64,000 nt of DNA from Fusarium oxysporum f. sp. lycopersici 4287. Lineage: Eukaryota > Ascomycota > Sordariomycetes > Hypocreales > Nectriaceae. Location of the stretch: contig NC_030993.1 of assembly GCF_000149955.1 (NCBI RefSeq), forward strand, positions 1,335,048-1,399,047, in the 5' to 3' direction. The notes under the pieces are model-generated. The model made no database searches. It was not told where the DNA came from and saw nothing but the letters and a program-made list of their open reading frames with translations. The position numbers were made by a program, and so were the translations under genes. Positions 51,701 through 64,000 of this stretch are shown piece after piece. The first letter of the stretch is position 1. The number at the start of each line of letters is the position of its first letter.

Positions 51701-54700
51701 TTACCGAGCCGAGACAAGCCAGTTTGGCCCTGGTAATCGCGACAAGCGAAGTTCAGACGGCAGGACTATCTCAATAATCCTATGTGACGATATGGCCATC
51801 ATACTGGTCTATGCAAGGCTTCAAGCAGAAGGGATTGTGCTGGACATAGCTGAGCTGCCCATTCTTTGAAAAGACGTCGTGTAGCTGTGACACGACCAGG
51901 AGGTTTACGTAGGACACACATAGTGATAAAACCTGTTCGGATATTGACACGATCCGCAACGTCGGAACATCTGGAACTACATGAATTATCCCATCTGTAA
52001 CGTAACTTGATTACTCCAATGTGCCCGTGTCTCTTTGGAAAGGACAAGCCTCCATCGATAACAGACGCTATTGTTGGTCGTCCTGCCGGCAACTAACGTG
52101 TACATGGAAGAACCGTTCGGCACCTGTGATCCACATCTTGGCCGCTCAGCCGTCAAAGAATTCGTTAGTGTCTGGGAGTTGCCATTCTATCTTGCTAATC
52201 TCCGTTCACAGACGGGGGGAACAGCCCGGCAGAGGGGCATTCATCATCAGGGGCAGAACTTCGATCTTCTCCAATGGCTTATTACAACATACGTCAGATT
52301 CTAAAGGGGTCCACAGCCGTGTTCTAGGTAATCTGTTTACAACGGCGGAGCAATCTCTTCGAACACCAAGCAGCCGCAAATGGCACAGATCTGCATAGAG
52401 AATGAATCCCTGCGCAGATCGTTCCTGGTGGCGTTTCATCTCCAAGCCTTTCCCTCAGGCTAAGTTACCCAAAACTCTTTAGTCGTTTATCAAGACGTTG
52501 GAGTGGCTTTCATATGATATCAAATTGCCATAGACTCAACCTGCTCTTGTCAAAAGCCTACCGGAGGTGAGCACGACCTTTTGACGGAGTTCGGAAGTGT
52601 TGCAAGACATCAATTTGGTAAGGAGACACCAGATGGATATGATAACCAATGCACACCCCTCGTCAGGGGCGGCCGCTCATGATTGGTTATCCAAGTTTTA
52701 CTCCCTGTCGAGACATCCATATTTGCGGACTTTCTTTTTTTCACGGCACCGGTAAACGAAAGCAGTCTGGCACCTTGCAGTCGGCGCTGGAGTACGAGCT
52801 GACATCCAACTTTCGGGGTCCACATGCAGCCATACACTGAGGCGTCGTCCAAATATTCAATTCATTTAGATTTAGCATAACACTTAATACCTTGGATCTG
52901 TATGCTGATTCACGTTAATAATAAAAGCGTGGGGGAATTAGATTTCGAGACGTTTAGCTAATTCGTATCATCCTTAGCGAGAGCATTAGTTTGTAAAACT
53001 CCCTGTTAATGTCACAGCCGGAGATAGCGATGCCCACTGCCGTGAAACCTTCAGCTCGTAATGGCAACCTGCCACTGTCCCGAGCGCCTACGGAGTGTGG
53101 GCTGTGAGAATGGTTGGAGGACGAGGTTAGCATCACTATTTGATATTCCTTGTCGCTTACTTGGTAGATCCAAACTTACCGATTCCAATAATCGCAGGGT
53201 TTATTATGCATGTAGACTTGTTTGTCCATAAGCTTTTTGGTCGCTCCCGGTCATCGTTGCTGAGGGGAGCACCCACCAGTTCCGGTCCCGGTTCCATTGT
53301 CGTAAATGGCGGCTTAAACGGCTCAAGATGATTTTCTCAACAAGTCAGAATGTATACCATTCGAAGAATAAATTTATCTCAGTTAGATCGGTGCACAAGA
53401 ACCGTTCTTCCCAAATTATTGGTGCAGGGTTCTCAGGAAGACTTGGTCAACTTGCGTTATGTCAGGCGAAGAACGGCTTCCAGTGAACCCAACATGCTCC
53501 CTTTCTTATTGAACAGCCGAAAGGATTCAGGCCAAACGACAAGCGCTGGCTTAAGACGTGGGCATGGACGTTCGCTTGCTTAGCCTTGCATGCTTAAGGC
53601 ACATCTCAACGAGATTGTGCGGAGCTGTGATCCAACAGGCATATTCCACGTGTGGGATACTTACTATCATGCTTCTGGGTAGTCCTTGCTGTGATGCGTT
53701 CAAGCGTGATGGTTTGAGAGCTTGTTATGTTTGAACGGTTTAGCTGAGATAATATAGAATCTTGCGAGCAGCCCAAAGACAGACCCGGTCTCCGATCTCG
53801 ACTGGCATGTTGATTCACCCAATACATGTGGATTTGTTAGAGCAAAGCTGTAATGTTTAATTAAACATGTCTTTGACTGCTTTTTTTCTTTCATTTAATA
53901 CTTCCGTGACAGCTTCCTCATACGATGCATGCCTGCCTTCTGTATGAGCCCAGCTCCGTGAGAAACTTTGAACGACGGCACAACGACCATCCTTGACTAA
54001 GTGTTTGGATACCACACATAACACGTTAATATATCACACGCTCATCAATAGGCTTACACATGGCATAATGGCTCCCTTATGTCTTCATAGTACCAGTCGG
54101 AAGTTATGCCCTACCTCTTGTCTCCCCAAACGCCTCGTGTGGGCCAGTGAAATACATTCACGAACGAGACAGGCCATTACACCAGCAATGTGACCAAATA
54201 TGAGCGAAATCCTGGCAACTACCCACTCTTTTCACGAATGTGAGATCTCGGATTCATTGCTGTCTGGATAATGCATATAATGCTCAGGAGCCGCGAAGAT
54301 TCTCAAATTCTGAGGTCTGACTTTGACACACTTTGACACACACTTTGATAATACCATCCAATGTATTTCACTTCACTGCCCCACGGTGACCTGGAGTTTG
54401 CTTGTTGTCAGGCACATTGGATGGCGACAGAGCAACGCAATCAGTCCTCCAGGTGAACCTTGACAGGGCAAAGGGAAGGGCCATTTATCCACATGTAGAT
54501 TAATAGTTTACGAGCAAAAGCAATTCTGTAGGTGAGTCTTGCTATGCAAAAGGAACTAAACTAGCTACTGTCGATTTCTTTTCATGTAGTGAGAAGTCCT
54601 AAAAGATAATTGAGACAGTGTATTCTTGCATTGTCTAATTCTGCATATCAAGGATTGCCATATGATACCTTTAGAAGCTCCCTTTCGGTATAATGATTGT

Positions 54701-57429
54701 TAAGAAAGTCGATACAGATAACTGAAGCTTCAGAGATATTCTAATGTCCTTGACTTCTCATGTGGAATGATTCCTGTGTATCACTGTGACCTGACAGAAC
54801 CTGCGCCTATCGCAGCTCTCAATATGTGTGTCCCGATACGATAGCAATGGCAAGTGAAGAAACGCGCAGACTAATCAAAGTTTCATATCTCATAGAAAAT
54901 ATATAATACGAGGTTTTGCGACCTAGCTACTTTTGAAGGGATCGCAGCCGATGTTGGGAGAAGTTGGTTGTGGTGAACATTTCAAGGCGTTTTCGATATC
55001 ACTCCTTTGTTGTTACCTGCCATTCAGCCAAAGTAAGATTACGACTATTCATACATAATAGTTCTATACAACAGTACTCAGAAAATCACGAGAGTTTAGG
55101 AGGTTTGTCTCGGCAACTTTGCCCTCTTATGCTTTAGGGTAAGTTGACTTACATTGATGTGAAAACCATCTGTTTGTGTGAGTTTGGTGGAAGTCATCCA
55201 TGCACGCATGAACTTCGAAGTAAAGTCAAAGAACGGTTGAACAATAACGAGATAATGAGAATGAGTCAAATTTTCCATTTTTATGAGGCTACATACAGAT
55301 AAAGGCCATTAGTAACTGAATCCTTTGAGTCAATGTGTTCCTTCCACGCAGGTAACCACCAATTCCAACTATCAGTTCTCGTGACTGAGTTGGAGCCGAC
55401 TCGCACAACCTTTGCATTGATTGAACTCAGTCACAGCAGCTGAGAAGACATCTCATTATTTGGAACCACTGAGAGGGGATTGCAGAGGTATATAGAAGAC
55501 TGTTATCGCACAGGCGAATGTGCGTAGTCAATGAAACAGTTGTCTAGCCTTGACCTTCAGCTTTGCCAGCCAACAGGTATATCATAACCTCCACTGCTGC
55601 CATACTGAACATATTGGCTAAAGTCCAGTATCATATTTCTGGTGGAGGGTTAGAGGCTGGAGGATTTGACCAGAGAGGTGATCGCGAGATGTATGACATG
55701 AGTAACGGTGTCACTAGTTCATTGTTATGTCCTGGGGATTATTCTAGAGACTGGGCGACTTCTAGGCATTGGCGCCTGCTTCCTTCTGGTAGTTTATTTC
55801 CCCTATGTGACTGCCGGGCACTTTCGCCTCATAAAGCCATGCAGGCAAGCCCGGCGGTTCTGTAGCAACTACGGACATGGAGAGATATGAACATGTCGAG
55901 GAAATATGAATAGAATTTCCCAAACTTAAGTACATTTCATAACCACAGAACTTATGAACTGCCCTTAGACAGTGACGGTTGTTGAAAATGATGCTGTCAG
56001 GCCAAGAAGCGAGACGATGAACTCCCCGGAATGGAGGCATCTTCCAAGGAGCCTCTTTCGTAGAGATCTCGCATACGTGATTACCTACCTATATTACCGG
56101 AATTTGCAGCACGCCACTGTGACTATCTTTATGTATTATACCGGGAAGTGATGAGTTATTAGATGGTATCCCGTAGCCGCTTAGGCGAACGGCGATCTTT
56201 CGAGATCTTGGAGAACAGAAGCCATTGCATTTTCTCTGAGAATTTAATATTATACTTTTAACATAAATTTGCCCTTGTAAAGGCCTGCTAGCATGTATAC
56301 AGGCTCTGATCGACCGTCATCCAGGTCTGTGATGCAGAGTGTACACTTATGATAGGGTGCTATTGGAATATTGGCTCCATAAATGATCGGTATTGAGCTA
56401 ATATCATCGGGCTCGAAGTCACTGCCTGATCATGAAGCACAACAGCCTCAAGTCAAGCAAAGAGTAAAAGCCGGATTTAGGGATGTGAGCGAGCGAGCGC
56501 GTATCCTTGTATAAGAGCAACGCTATCATAGAAGTATCACCATGAATCAGTACCAGCTCGGAAAATATTTTGCAGGGGAGAAAGACAACGGGGCATAAGC
56601 ATTCGAACTTGATACTGAGCTGTTACAATCGGACTTTCTTTTGAATCATCCGGCACAATCAACGTCCTTCGGGATAGTATGAGCCCGGATCGAGGCTGTT
56701 TCAGGTTGCTTTGTATCGTGGAAATCTCAAATGGCAGCATTAAGAATCGTCACTGCAACAGACGTATTGCTCAGTTGCGAGAATGTTGCTGATGTTCTGA
56801 CTTTGAGAAAGTACTGGACTTATTTATCACCTGCTAAAGATGTAATTATAAAACATGACTGTTCAATGTCTGGTCAAAGGATGAAATTAATGCAATTTTG
56901 AAGAACTTCAAATCGACTTGTAGTTGACTGGTGTTGTTCAACTTGACGGGAATGGAACCCTCAAGCGGGGCAGTCAGCGGTACATTCGCCAAGTACAGGT
57001 ACATCTATTAATGCGTCGGTTAATACACCCTGGTACACAGAAATGAGTTTATTTGAGCAAGAAAGTATAACATCATCCCTTCGCCCTCAAAAAGCAGTCC
57101 TTGAGCATGTAATTTAACAGATTAATGGCAGCTGGCTTCCTCGGATCGTTTCTGTGATTATCTGTCTCTTTATCGATATACCTGCCGTAACTTAAATCCC
57201 TCTCTCTTTCACAGACCATTTATTTATTCTTCTCTCACCAAAGTCAGCACAATATACTGGAAATTCCACGAACTTGAGCCTTGTGCTTTGTTTTCTATCG
57301 ATACAATATTCAGAAACTGACCGCTGGGACTTGGAGCCGTCGGGCATCCCAAATTATCGATCTATCCATAATCTGCAAACAGTAGGGCTGTGTGCGAACC
57401 GTCCCTCCGTTACTACGACTGCTATCAAC

Positions 57430-58083
57430 ATGAACTTTCCAAGACATGATATGCCAGGCATGGATATGGGCGGCGACTCATCCGGCTCCTCGTCATCCTC
57501 CCACGGGTCAAGCATCATGACCATGGTCTTCCAAACCGAAACCCGCACGCCGCTCTACGCCAACTCGTGGACACCGAATAACGCAGGTTCCTACGCAGGA
57601 ACATGTATTTTCCTCGCTGTGCTTGCCATTATTGCGCGGGCCCTTGTCGCTTTCAAAGCTGTCCAGGAAGCTCGCTGGCTTGATCGCGAAGCTGCACGCC
57701 GTTACGTGGCTGTCAATGGCAAGATCCCCTTGTCGGAGCAGATAGCTTCTAGCCCCGACGCGCGCCGCATGACCCTCTCGGAGAACGGTCTCGAGGAAAC
57801 CGTCGTCGTTGTGGAAAGGAAACGAGCAGCGATGAGGCCGTGGAGGTTCAGTGTTGATCCGGTTCGGGCATGTCTTGATACCATGATCGTCGGGATTGGA
57901 TATCTCCTGTATGTCATGCGCATGGCTCCGAGAGCCTGATTGTGCCTGGACTATATGCTAATCGTGTTTTACAGCATGTTGGCCGTTATGACGATGAATG
58001 TCGGCTACTTCCTCTCCGTCCTGGCTGGTGTCTTTGTTGGCAGCCTAGCAGTCGGTCGATACATACCAACAGTTGAGCATTAG
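57430..58083 (+). CDS. Ctr-family copper transporter
   Basis: Small trimeric Cu(I) channel of the plasma or vacuolar membrane. Exons 57430-57908 and 57975-58083 join to 195 residues, close to small fungal Ctr proteins. The N-terminus has a short Met motif MPGMDMGG and a Ser-rich linker. Membrane segments lie at about 55-75 (SYAGTCIFLAVLAIIARALV), 147-168 and 169-188. The second carries the copper-gating MxxxM (MLAVM, 161-165) and the third the packing motif GxxxG (GVFVG, 178-182). The cytosolic loop between segments 1 and 2 is long and charged (about 80-145). The first ATG in the frame is at MNFPRHD; upstream codons stay open but hold no ATG. It converges on MCM1, 3.5 kb away. Whether it is plasma-membrane or vacuolar (Ctr2-like) cannot be told. 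Confidence 0.93.
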
Positions 58084-58923
58084 AGACATACTCAGAGCTT
58101 CGGCAGCAAATGATATTAGATGAAGTCTGGAGCACCACTAGGCGGTAATTCTCGCAATGGAATGGGCGGCGTTCAGGTTTTCGATCGAAATCAGCATGAC
58201 ACGAGCACGCGACCAAGTTTATATGACAGCATTCAATAAAGGTCACCAGGTGTTTCCGTCTCTCGTTTATATTGATGTTCTTTGCTATGCTTTCAGTCGC
58301 CTGCGTTAGTACTTCAGTTGTCGCCTGGGTGTAAAGTCGCATGTCACTTTTGTACCGGTACGTCAGCGGGGTATGAAAGCCGAAAACCTTCTCAAATCTG
58401 CTCACCATCAACAAACACGACCATGACAAAGCGGTACTAGTGGTACTGGAAGTACATACTAGACTAAGCTTGTTTCCTGACACGAGGAGGCAAGAAAACG
58501 GATCTCTTTTCTACGTGATAAAAAGATTTAGGTAAGTTTAGTATATATTAGTATATCGTAGTATATTTTAGTAAACTCTTAGACCAGTTTATCTTGGCAC
58601 CCTGATCTAATGTCAGAAGTTTTCTTGCTCTCTGAGGCTCCAACCACGACTAACTACTCATCACCAGGGGCTTCACCACCTCCACCGCCGTCTTGCTGAG
58701 CGCTGGACTGTAACGCTTTTGCAGCTTGTTTGTACTCGTTCTTGATCTCAGTCTTGACACTGGCAGGAGGCTTTCGTGTCGCATGCTCCTGGTCACGGAA
58801 TGCAACTCGCTTGCCCCCACTCTTCGGGGACTCCTCGTGAAGCAAAGGCATTACAGCTAACTCCGTCGTCCGCAGTAATCTGGTCTTCTGCATATAGTGA
58901 AATGGCATTCTCATCGGCTCGTG
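58084..58923. other. Noncoding region downstream of the copper transporter
   Basis: Contains the transporter 3' UTR, an AT-rich stretch with repeated TAGTATAT-like units (58540-58575) and, on the minus strand at 58654-58923, an open frame ending in a Gly/Glu-rich tail that continues from the zinc-knuckle relic region in another frame. Confidence 0.45.
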
Positions 58924-59023
58924 GGCAATAACGCGTTTCATGCGTTTCGTTGCAAGTCGTGCAGCGAATAGTGTGCTTGCAATGGTGAGCTACATGTCTT
59001 GGCTGAAGACACCGAGAGCACCA
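58924..59023 (-). pseudogene. Double zinc-knuckle fragment, probable LINE ORF1 (gag) relic
   Basis: One minus-strand frame encodes CSRCLQPRHVAHHC (CX2CX4HX4C) followed by CTTCNETHETRYC (CX2CX3HX4C), the paired knuckles typical of ORF1 proteins of fungal Tad-like LINE retrotransposons. A TAA lies a few codons upstream, and the sequence downstream runs into stops unless the frame shifts. No reverse transcriptase, endonuclease or poly-A tail was found nearby, so this is a short relic at best. It could instead be an exon of an unrecognised zinc-binding host protein. Confidence 0.4.
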
Positions 59024-61575
59024 CTCAGTCCATTAGGATCTAGAATTTGCCCTACTCAGTGAGTAGACGGCATCTCTTTCCCTCAGGAACTGGACGGCTG
59101 TACTTCATCGACTAACGGACCTTGAGAGCCAATTTGGACGAGCTCGGGAAGGCAAACTCAGCTTTCATGTCCATGCTTTTATGGTTACAACGGGCAGAAA
59201 TGTGACATTGAATGGCAAGTTGAAGCGCAGCTACCTATCCGTAGTCTAGCTAGCTAAATAAATGACATCAAGATACTCTTTTATACTGTCAGAAGAAAAG
59301 GGGGCACAAACACAGGCACAAACACGCAACAGGCCATTGGCAGTGACCATACTATAAGAAACTAAACAAAAGAGCGAGAAGGAAGAAATCGTAGTTTTAT
59401 TGGCTTTTTCTTCTTTTTTAATTTGCCCCTCTTGGATGAGCTGGAGAGTTGGTAATGTTGCACCTCGAAGCACCTGTCTATAGACAATGCTTGTATGAGT
59501 ATACTCAGATCATATTCTACTACGGTACCAACCGAGTCTAGGTATATCTATCGACTTGGGACTATCTCATATTTCCTCCAAACATATCCAGAAAAGCTCA
59601 TAGTTCAAAGGGCCCTATATGGTTCCTGATATGCAAATTATGTTCCTCTGGGAATTGGCTACTTGATGAATAGAACTAAACAACACACCCTTGATGGCAT
59701 GTAGTTATGTTATATTGCTATGTCCTGTAATCCATGGTGACCCTCGTTCCGTCACCTTCCACTCTTATCCACAACCTGATGTAAAAGCTTGAGCTCCCCT
59801 GGCCTCAAACTTTGACAACACCCAACCTACCACGATCGAAGAACACCGGAACTTTGGCGAGTTTGTGTAGGAAGTGGTCTAGCCATACCGTTTGCGAAGT
59901 GTAAGTGTTCATACAACTGTATCAAGGCTGACTGTGGCTAGCATGCGTGGGAATGGAAGGTTATGCTTATCCTTCTAACGTTGGACTGCCTGTACACCTC
60001 CCACTCTTTATAGAAATTATATTACTCAAGCGAGCTATACCGTGACTATATATTCCAGTGAAGTGCCGATTGATGTAGGGTCACAGGGTTCATGTAGAGT
60101 TCTTGGGTTCCCTAGCACAGGGAAACAGGAACAGGAACCTCACGGATCGCAAGAAATACCAGCAGCCTCAGCGCGGGTCTGTTCCCAACACAGTACTGAT
60201 TTGCTGTCTGCCTCAAGACCTCATTGCCAACTTTCACTCACTTACACCTCCAACTCTGACTTGATCTATCAACTCATCCCAACTAAGCCAAGATGATCCT
60301 TCATCCCCACCTCACCACCAAAGTGGAAAAGGCCGACCCCAAACCGCTTCTGTCGTAGGTACTCTTTTCCCTCATGTAACGTCATCTCATCTTGTTTCAA
60401 TCCACGCGCACGCGCTGAAAGAAGAAAAGAAATTATGACAAAAATAGTAAAGTTTCCCCATAGGCGCAGCCGCACACGATCTTACCGGCCGAGAGAACCT
60501 CCCAATCATATGCCGCCAACTCTCCAAATGCGGTAAGAGATCCATTTCAATAACATTTACATCTAGCAAGCCTGAACCTTCCTCCGTCCTTTCAAGGTTT
60601 GAACCAGGATCCTAGAGTTGAGCAAAAAAGATGATTCGCCAAATTTGGAGTTAAGATTCTGCCTTATGTGGAATCCAGAGTCTGCACTAGATAAGGTGCA
60701 GCAGATTTCGAAAATACCGTACCTGCAAATCTGGGGTGAAGTAACTTTTTGATGGTGGAATGTCCATCTTGGGAAAGTCCGATTTTGACTTATACATTGG
60801 GCCAAACTCCAACAACCCACTTGCAACATCTCGCCTGAGCGCAGAGATGTTGGTCTCACTAATTCAATACATATTTACATTCGACATTCAATGCGAAAAG
60901 AGGAACGGTTTGGTAAGCCCACGTTGAAAGCATCCTTCCTTCGTCTCTTTTCGCCCATGATAGACGTCAAATCTGCATGAAGTACCCATTCCGTAAACAT
61001 TCGTGCCTTCATCCCATCCATTCCCTGCCATCCCAAACACTCTGATGTAATTCACAAGCCAAACGCGCCTCTTCGTGCTCTTCAATGACAACACCTCTTC
61101 ACTCCAACATGCATCCACCACACGCAAATGTCCTATGGCGTAAAGACACCAGCTTCCACGGAGCCTTTGATCACAAGAAACCATGGTGGTACTGCTGACC
61201 ATGAAGGGTTCCCCCAGCATTGGCCGCATACTGTTGGTCTCGAAAACGACACGTGTAGTTATTCGTGGCCGCGAGGGTGGGATTTTACAGCCCGTAAACC
61301 CACTGCTCCCAGATGCGATTATTATATTTCCGCTCAAAGGCTCGTCAGACTTCGCTGGGGCCTGAAAGCCTTGATGTAATTTCAAGAAACTTAAAAACAA
61401 AAATCAAAGAGAAATGCAGATGGCAAATCAACACCAACCAACGCCTTTTCACCGGGACCTCACAAGACAGCTCTGATGTCAAGGAGGGGCGTGCAAGGTC
61501 GAGAGGCGGCGTCTCGAGAAAGCATTGAGCGCCGGGTATCATTGACCGAAGACCGATCTTTGGAGTCGGACGTCA
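59024..61575. other. Noncoding region between the zinc-knuckle relic and MCM1
   Basis: About 2.5 kb that includes the MCM1 3' UTR. The largest frame (minus, 60888-61400) shows no motif and overlaps the expected UTR. Nothing else is recognised. Confidence 0.5.
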
Positions 61576-62591
61576 TTATGACTGGTGATGGCTGTTAGCA
61601 GGCATACCTGGTTGAGGAGGTATGCCAGAGCCATAAGCCTGATTCCGTTGTACGTAGCTCTGGTAAGCCAGAGCCTGCTGAGGATCCATGGGCATGTTGG
61701 GCATGTAGTTGTTGGGCATATGAGGGTTTTGGGGCATGCCAGGTCGGTTGCCCTGAGGAGGGAGGTGCTGGTTAGGGGGTTCTTCTGGAGACTCGACTTG
61801 GTCGCCGCCATCGACGCCATTCTCATTGCCTGGAGTGGGCTCAGGAGCATTAAGACAAGCCTGGTCATGATCAGTCCATGGTCTGTAGAGGGACAGAATC
61901 TGTCATGTCAGGCAGACAAATAGTTACGTACCTGGATCAAGTTCTTGCCCTCAGACTTGGTAACGAGGGGCTGCAGCTTGGGTGTGGTGAAGGTGTAAAC
62001 GAGACCGGTTTCTGAAACCACGAGAAGTAGAACCTGAGTGCCTGTGAGGACAGAGAGTTCGTAGGCCTGATGAATGAATGTAAATTAGCTCTCCGTGCAA
62101 CAAGAAATTGGTTTGCGCCAAGTTTTGGCGCAGACGAGCAAACGCGGGAGCTTGTTTTGACGCGACGGGAATCTAAACAGCAACCAAAATGTGTCGAAGA
62201 GATCAATGAATGCTGAATTTTGGTGTAGCGGAAACGTTGAAGTTTGCGCGTCCAAATTTCACGCGCTTTCAGTCTTAAAATCAAGCATCATGGCTGCTAT
62301 GGCAAACCTGGTGTTGTTGGGATTGTAGAGGTTGAATCATACCTTCTTCATGATTCCAGCCTTGCGCTTGGAGAACGTAATGTGTCGGCGAGATTTGTCG
62401 CTGATAAACTTGATCTCAATCTTGCGACGCTCGCGACTGCCCTTCTCGTCGTCATCGTCGTCGTCGTCGCCAGCTGAAGGACGCTGGCGCTTGATGCCGC
62501 GAGACTCAGTGGCGTTGCCATTGCCAACGTTCTGTGAGTCGTCGAGCTCAGTAGGAGAGGTCTGGTCGTGCTGATCTGTGATGTCGGCCAT
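61576..62591 (-). CDS. MCM1: MADS-box (SRF-type) transcription factor Mcm1
   Basis: Dimeric nuclear regulator that binds CArG-like sites with partner factors to control mating, cell cycle and development. Exons 62591-62343 (83 codons), 62066-61932 (45 codons) and 61860-61576 (95 codons with stop) give 222 residues, normal for the family; introns are 276 and 71 bp. A Ser/Asp-rich N-terminus with a run of seven aspartates (42-48) leads to the MADS domain (about 55-112): RRKIEIKFISDKSRRHITFS, KRKAGIMKK, then AYELSVLTGTQVLLLVVSE and GLVYTFTTPKL. The SAM-like extension GKNLIQACLNAPE follows. The C-terminus is Pro/Gln/Asn/Met-rich, as in other fungal Mcm1 proteins. The first intron splits the MADS domain right after MKK. 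No disruption was seen. Confidence 0.96.
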
Positions 62592-64000
62592 GGTGTCTGC
62601 GAGTCGATATTCGTCTCAAATTGGCTTGGATTCGATTATCTCAAAAGAGGAAGAGCTCTTGTTTGTATTACCACGAACGAACCGCGACAGGAAGAACAAA
62701 AAAAGGTGGTGGAGATACTGCTTTGAGCGTGGTGCCGATGGATCTATACTGTATCTGGAGTGGGAGCGGAGAGAAATTGAGGGAGCTGCGGTGCTCTGCG
62801 TTTATTGTCGCAGAAACCTGGTTGGGCACGCTCTTGCTTGTTTGCTGCTTCGAGTCTGGTCTGGGTGTGTCTGGGTTTGGGTCGGGGGGGCCTTTCCTTT
62901 TTCTGGGTGCGGACTGTGGAGAGCGTGGGTGGCGCGGACGGGAAAGAGGCGAGGCCAGGCGAGGCAAGTGCAAGTGCGCGTGTTGGAAAGCCCAGTGAAA
63001 GAGTGCAGGGGATGAAGGAGAGATGGCAGGGTTAAACTATTGCTCTAAGCAGACAAGACGAGGGAATTTACCTTAAGCAAAAGAGACATTGGTGCTCATT
63101 GGCAGAGATGATTGCGGCCGCTGAGCACCACAGGTACATGACGAGACGCTTGACCGGAAGCGGAGATGACAGGGTGTGGGTCGGATTGTAGAGACAAGAG
63201 TCCAGCCAACCTTAGGCCTCACAACTGCCAGGGATCAGGCCGATGGGCGGATGGGGGAGGGAGCATGGAGCGGGGGAACAAGAGTAAATGGGTCCTTTTC
63301 TCCCACTGTGCGCGTTGACCCTGTGCGGGTAAGGGATAAATTAGATAAAACAGCAGGGTATTTCGGGTCTTCTACTAAGTATCCGATGAATAAATTACAT
63401 CTGTCTAGGTAGGGAACCGGGGTGAGGCTTGCTGTGCTTCCGGTAATTTACGAGGGGCATCCGGTATGCGACGTGCTAAGGTAGCTAGAGTAGTAGCAAG
63501 CTTTTGGCTGCTGCAGCGGGACGGGCTCCCAGTCTCCATCCACGAGTGGAATGAGCACAAGATGAGCGAGGGTGGAAAGGATGCAAGGTCAAGCTTTGAC
63601 CAACCACAGTCTTTGAATTAGCCTGTCTGTTGCTGAGTTAGGGAGTCAGCGATTCAAGCCGTCTGGTGGGTTGCTACGTGCAGCGCGCCATTGCTGGTGC
63701 GACTGGGATTGCATGAGTGGACTGTGGCACGCGTGTGGTGGGTATTCGTGAGAGGATGTGTGAGAATCAACATGATGGGATGGGCCTTGAGCTTTTACAC
63801 ATGCTACAGAGCTCAATGTGGTGTGTAAGAACGGATGCAATTGTGGATTTTGAGTAATTGAAGTGCTCGAATCATCGGAATGAAGTTGGGGTGAAAGAGT
63901 GAACGAATTGACCTGGACTGCACAGGTGTTGAATGCGAATTCATAGATGTTCCCCGAATTGGAAATTACAGAAGCGTCAATGGTGATCGCCGTAGTATCG
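62592..64000. other. MCM1 promoter and upstream sequence
   Basis: About 1.4 kb up to the window edge. The first part should be the MCM1 leader and promoter. Open frames at 62578-63015 overlap that leader and resemble no family. Nothing else is recognised. Confidence 0.55.

Larger units (their letters stand above)
42132..57429. other. 15.3 kb interval without convincing genes, con7 / CTR divergent
   Basis: Far longer than the other intergenic spaces here. The first 1 kb or more should be con7 leader and promoter. Base composition looks like the rest of the window, with no obvious AT-rich RIP signature. Open frames rarely exceed 120 codons and often start at non-ATG codons. The best coding-like fragments are on the minus strand at 44581-44808 (75 codons, MSSSIYPSLL...) and 45433-45666 (WDMAVEARSLMSN...KDELFAELLAF), neither recognised. 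I see no tRNA, 5S rRNA, long terminal repeat or transposase motif. It could be regulatory DNA, long noncoding RNA or decayed genes. Confidence 0.5.

Noticed and set aside
57050..57062. Possible copper-response element (TGAGCAAG) upstream of the Ctr gene
   Set aside because: Differs by one base from the known TTTGCTCA-type core on the opposite strand and lies alone; paired sites would be needed.
60588..60615. tRNA-like T-loop (GGTTCAAACC on the minus strand)
   Set aside because: The flanking stem does not pair and no acceptor, D or anticodon arms could be placed.
60888..61400. 170-codon minus-strand open frame
   Set aside because: Lies in the expected MCM1 3' UTR and lacks motifs or splice signals.

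Overview
This is a stretch of nuclear chromosome from a filamentous ascomycete, most probably a Sordariomycete of the order Hypocreales (Fusarium-like). The evidence is eukaryotic gene structure with short introns (about 50-130 bp, a few near 280 bp) with GT...AG ends and CTAAC-like branch sites, together with proteins typical of filamentous ascomycetes (Kapc-type bZIP, TeaA-type kelch/coiled-coil protein, Con7-like regulator, Mcm1) and a malate synthase ending in SKL. The genus is inferred from remembered family sequences and was not tested by any search.

Layout. Minus strand from the left edge: a partial bZIP factor (kapC-like, 1-1045), cytosolic aspartyl-tRNA synthetase (4452-6322) and the TORC1 subunit raptor/KOG1 (7162-11703). 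A 3.7 kb divergent interval leads to the plus-strand tea1/teaA-like polarity gene (15401-19930). That gene converges on SMC5 (20754-24361, minus), which is divergent from a Gin4/Hsl1/Cdr2-type kinase (26221-30170, plus) interrupted by a 100-N gap. Malate synthase follows (33318-35124, plus). A Con7-like gene (start 42131, minus) has lost its expected zinc-finger end in a 541-N gap. After 15.3 kb without a convincing gene come a Ctr-family copper transporter (57430-58083, plus) and the MADS-box factor Mcm1 (61576-62591, minus).

The genes are independent housekeeping and regulatory loci, not a cluster. They cover growth and cell-cycle control (raptor, Gin4-type kinase, TeaA, Mcm1), genome stability (SMC5), translation (AspRS), carbon metabolism (malate synthase), metal uptake and transcription.

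The clearest non-obvious signal is technical. At least ten single-base length changes, nearly all in homopolymer runs, break conserved reading frames in kapC, AspRS, the kinase beside its gap, malate synthase and con7. Undoing them restores family motifs and exact codon arithmetic, so these are best read as draft-assembly errors and not pseudogenes. Biological items worth a second look are the 15.3 kb gene-free interval upstream of con7, single or paired uORFs before tea1 and the kinase, and an isolated LINE-type double zinc-knuckle relic near 59.0 kb. I found no tRNA, rRNA, CRISPR or intact transposon, and no convincing new system.
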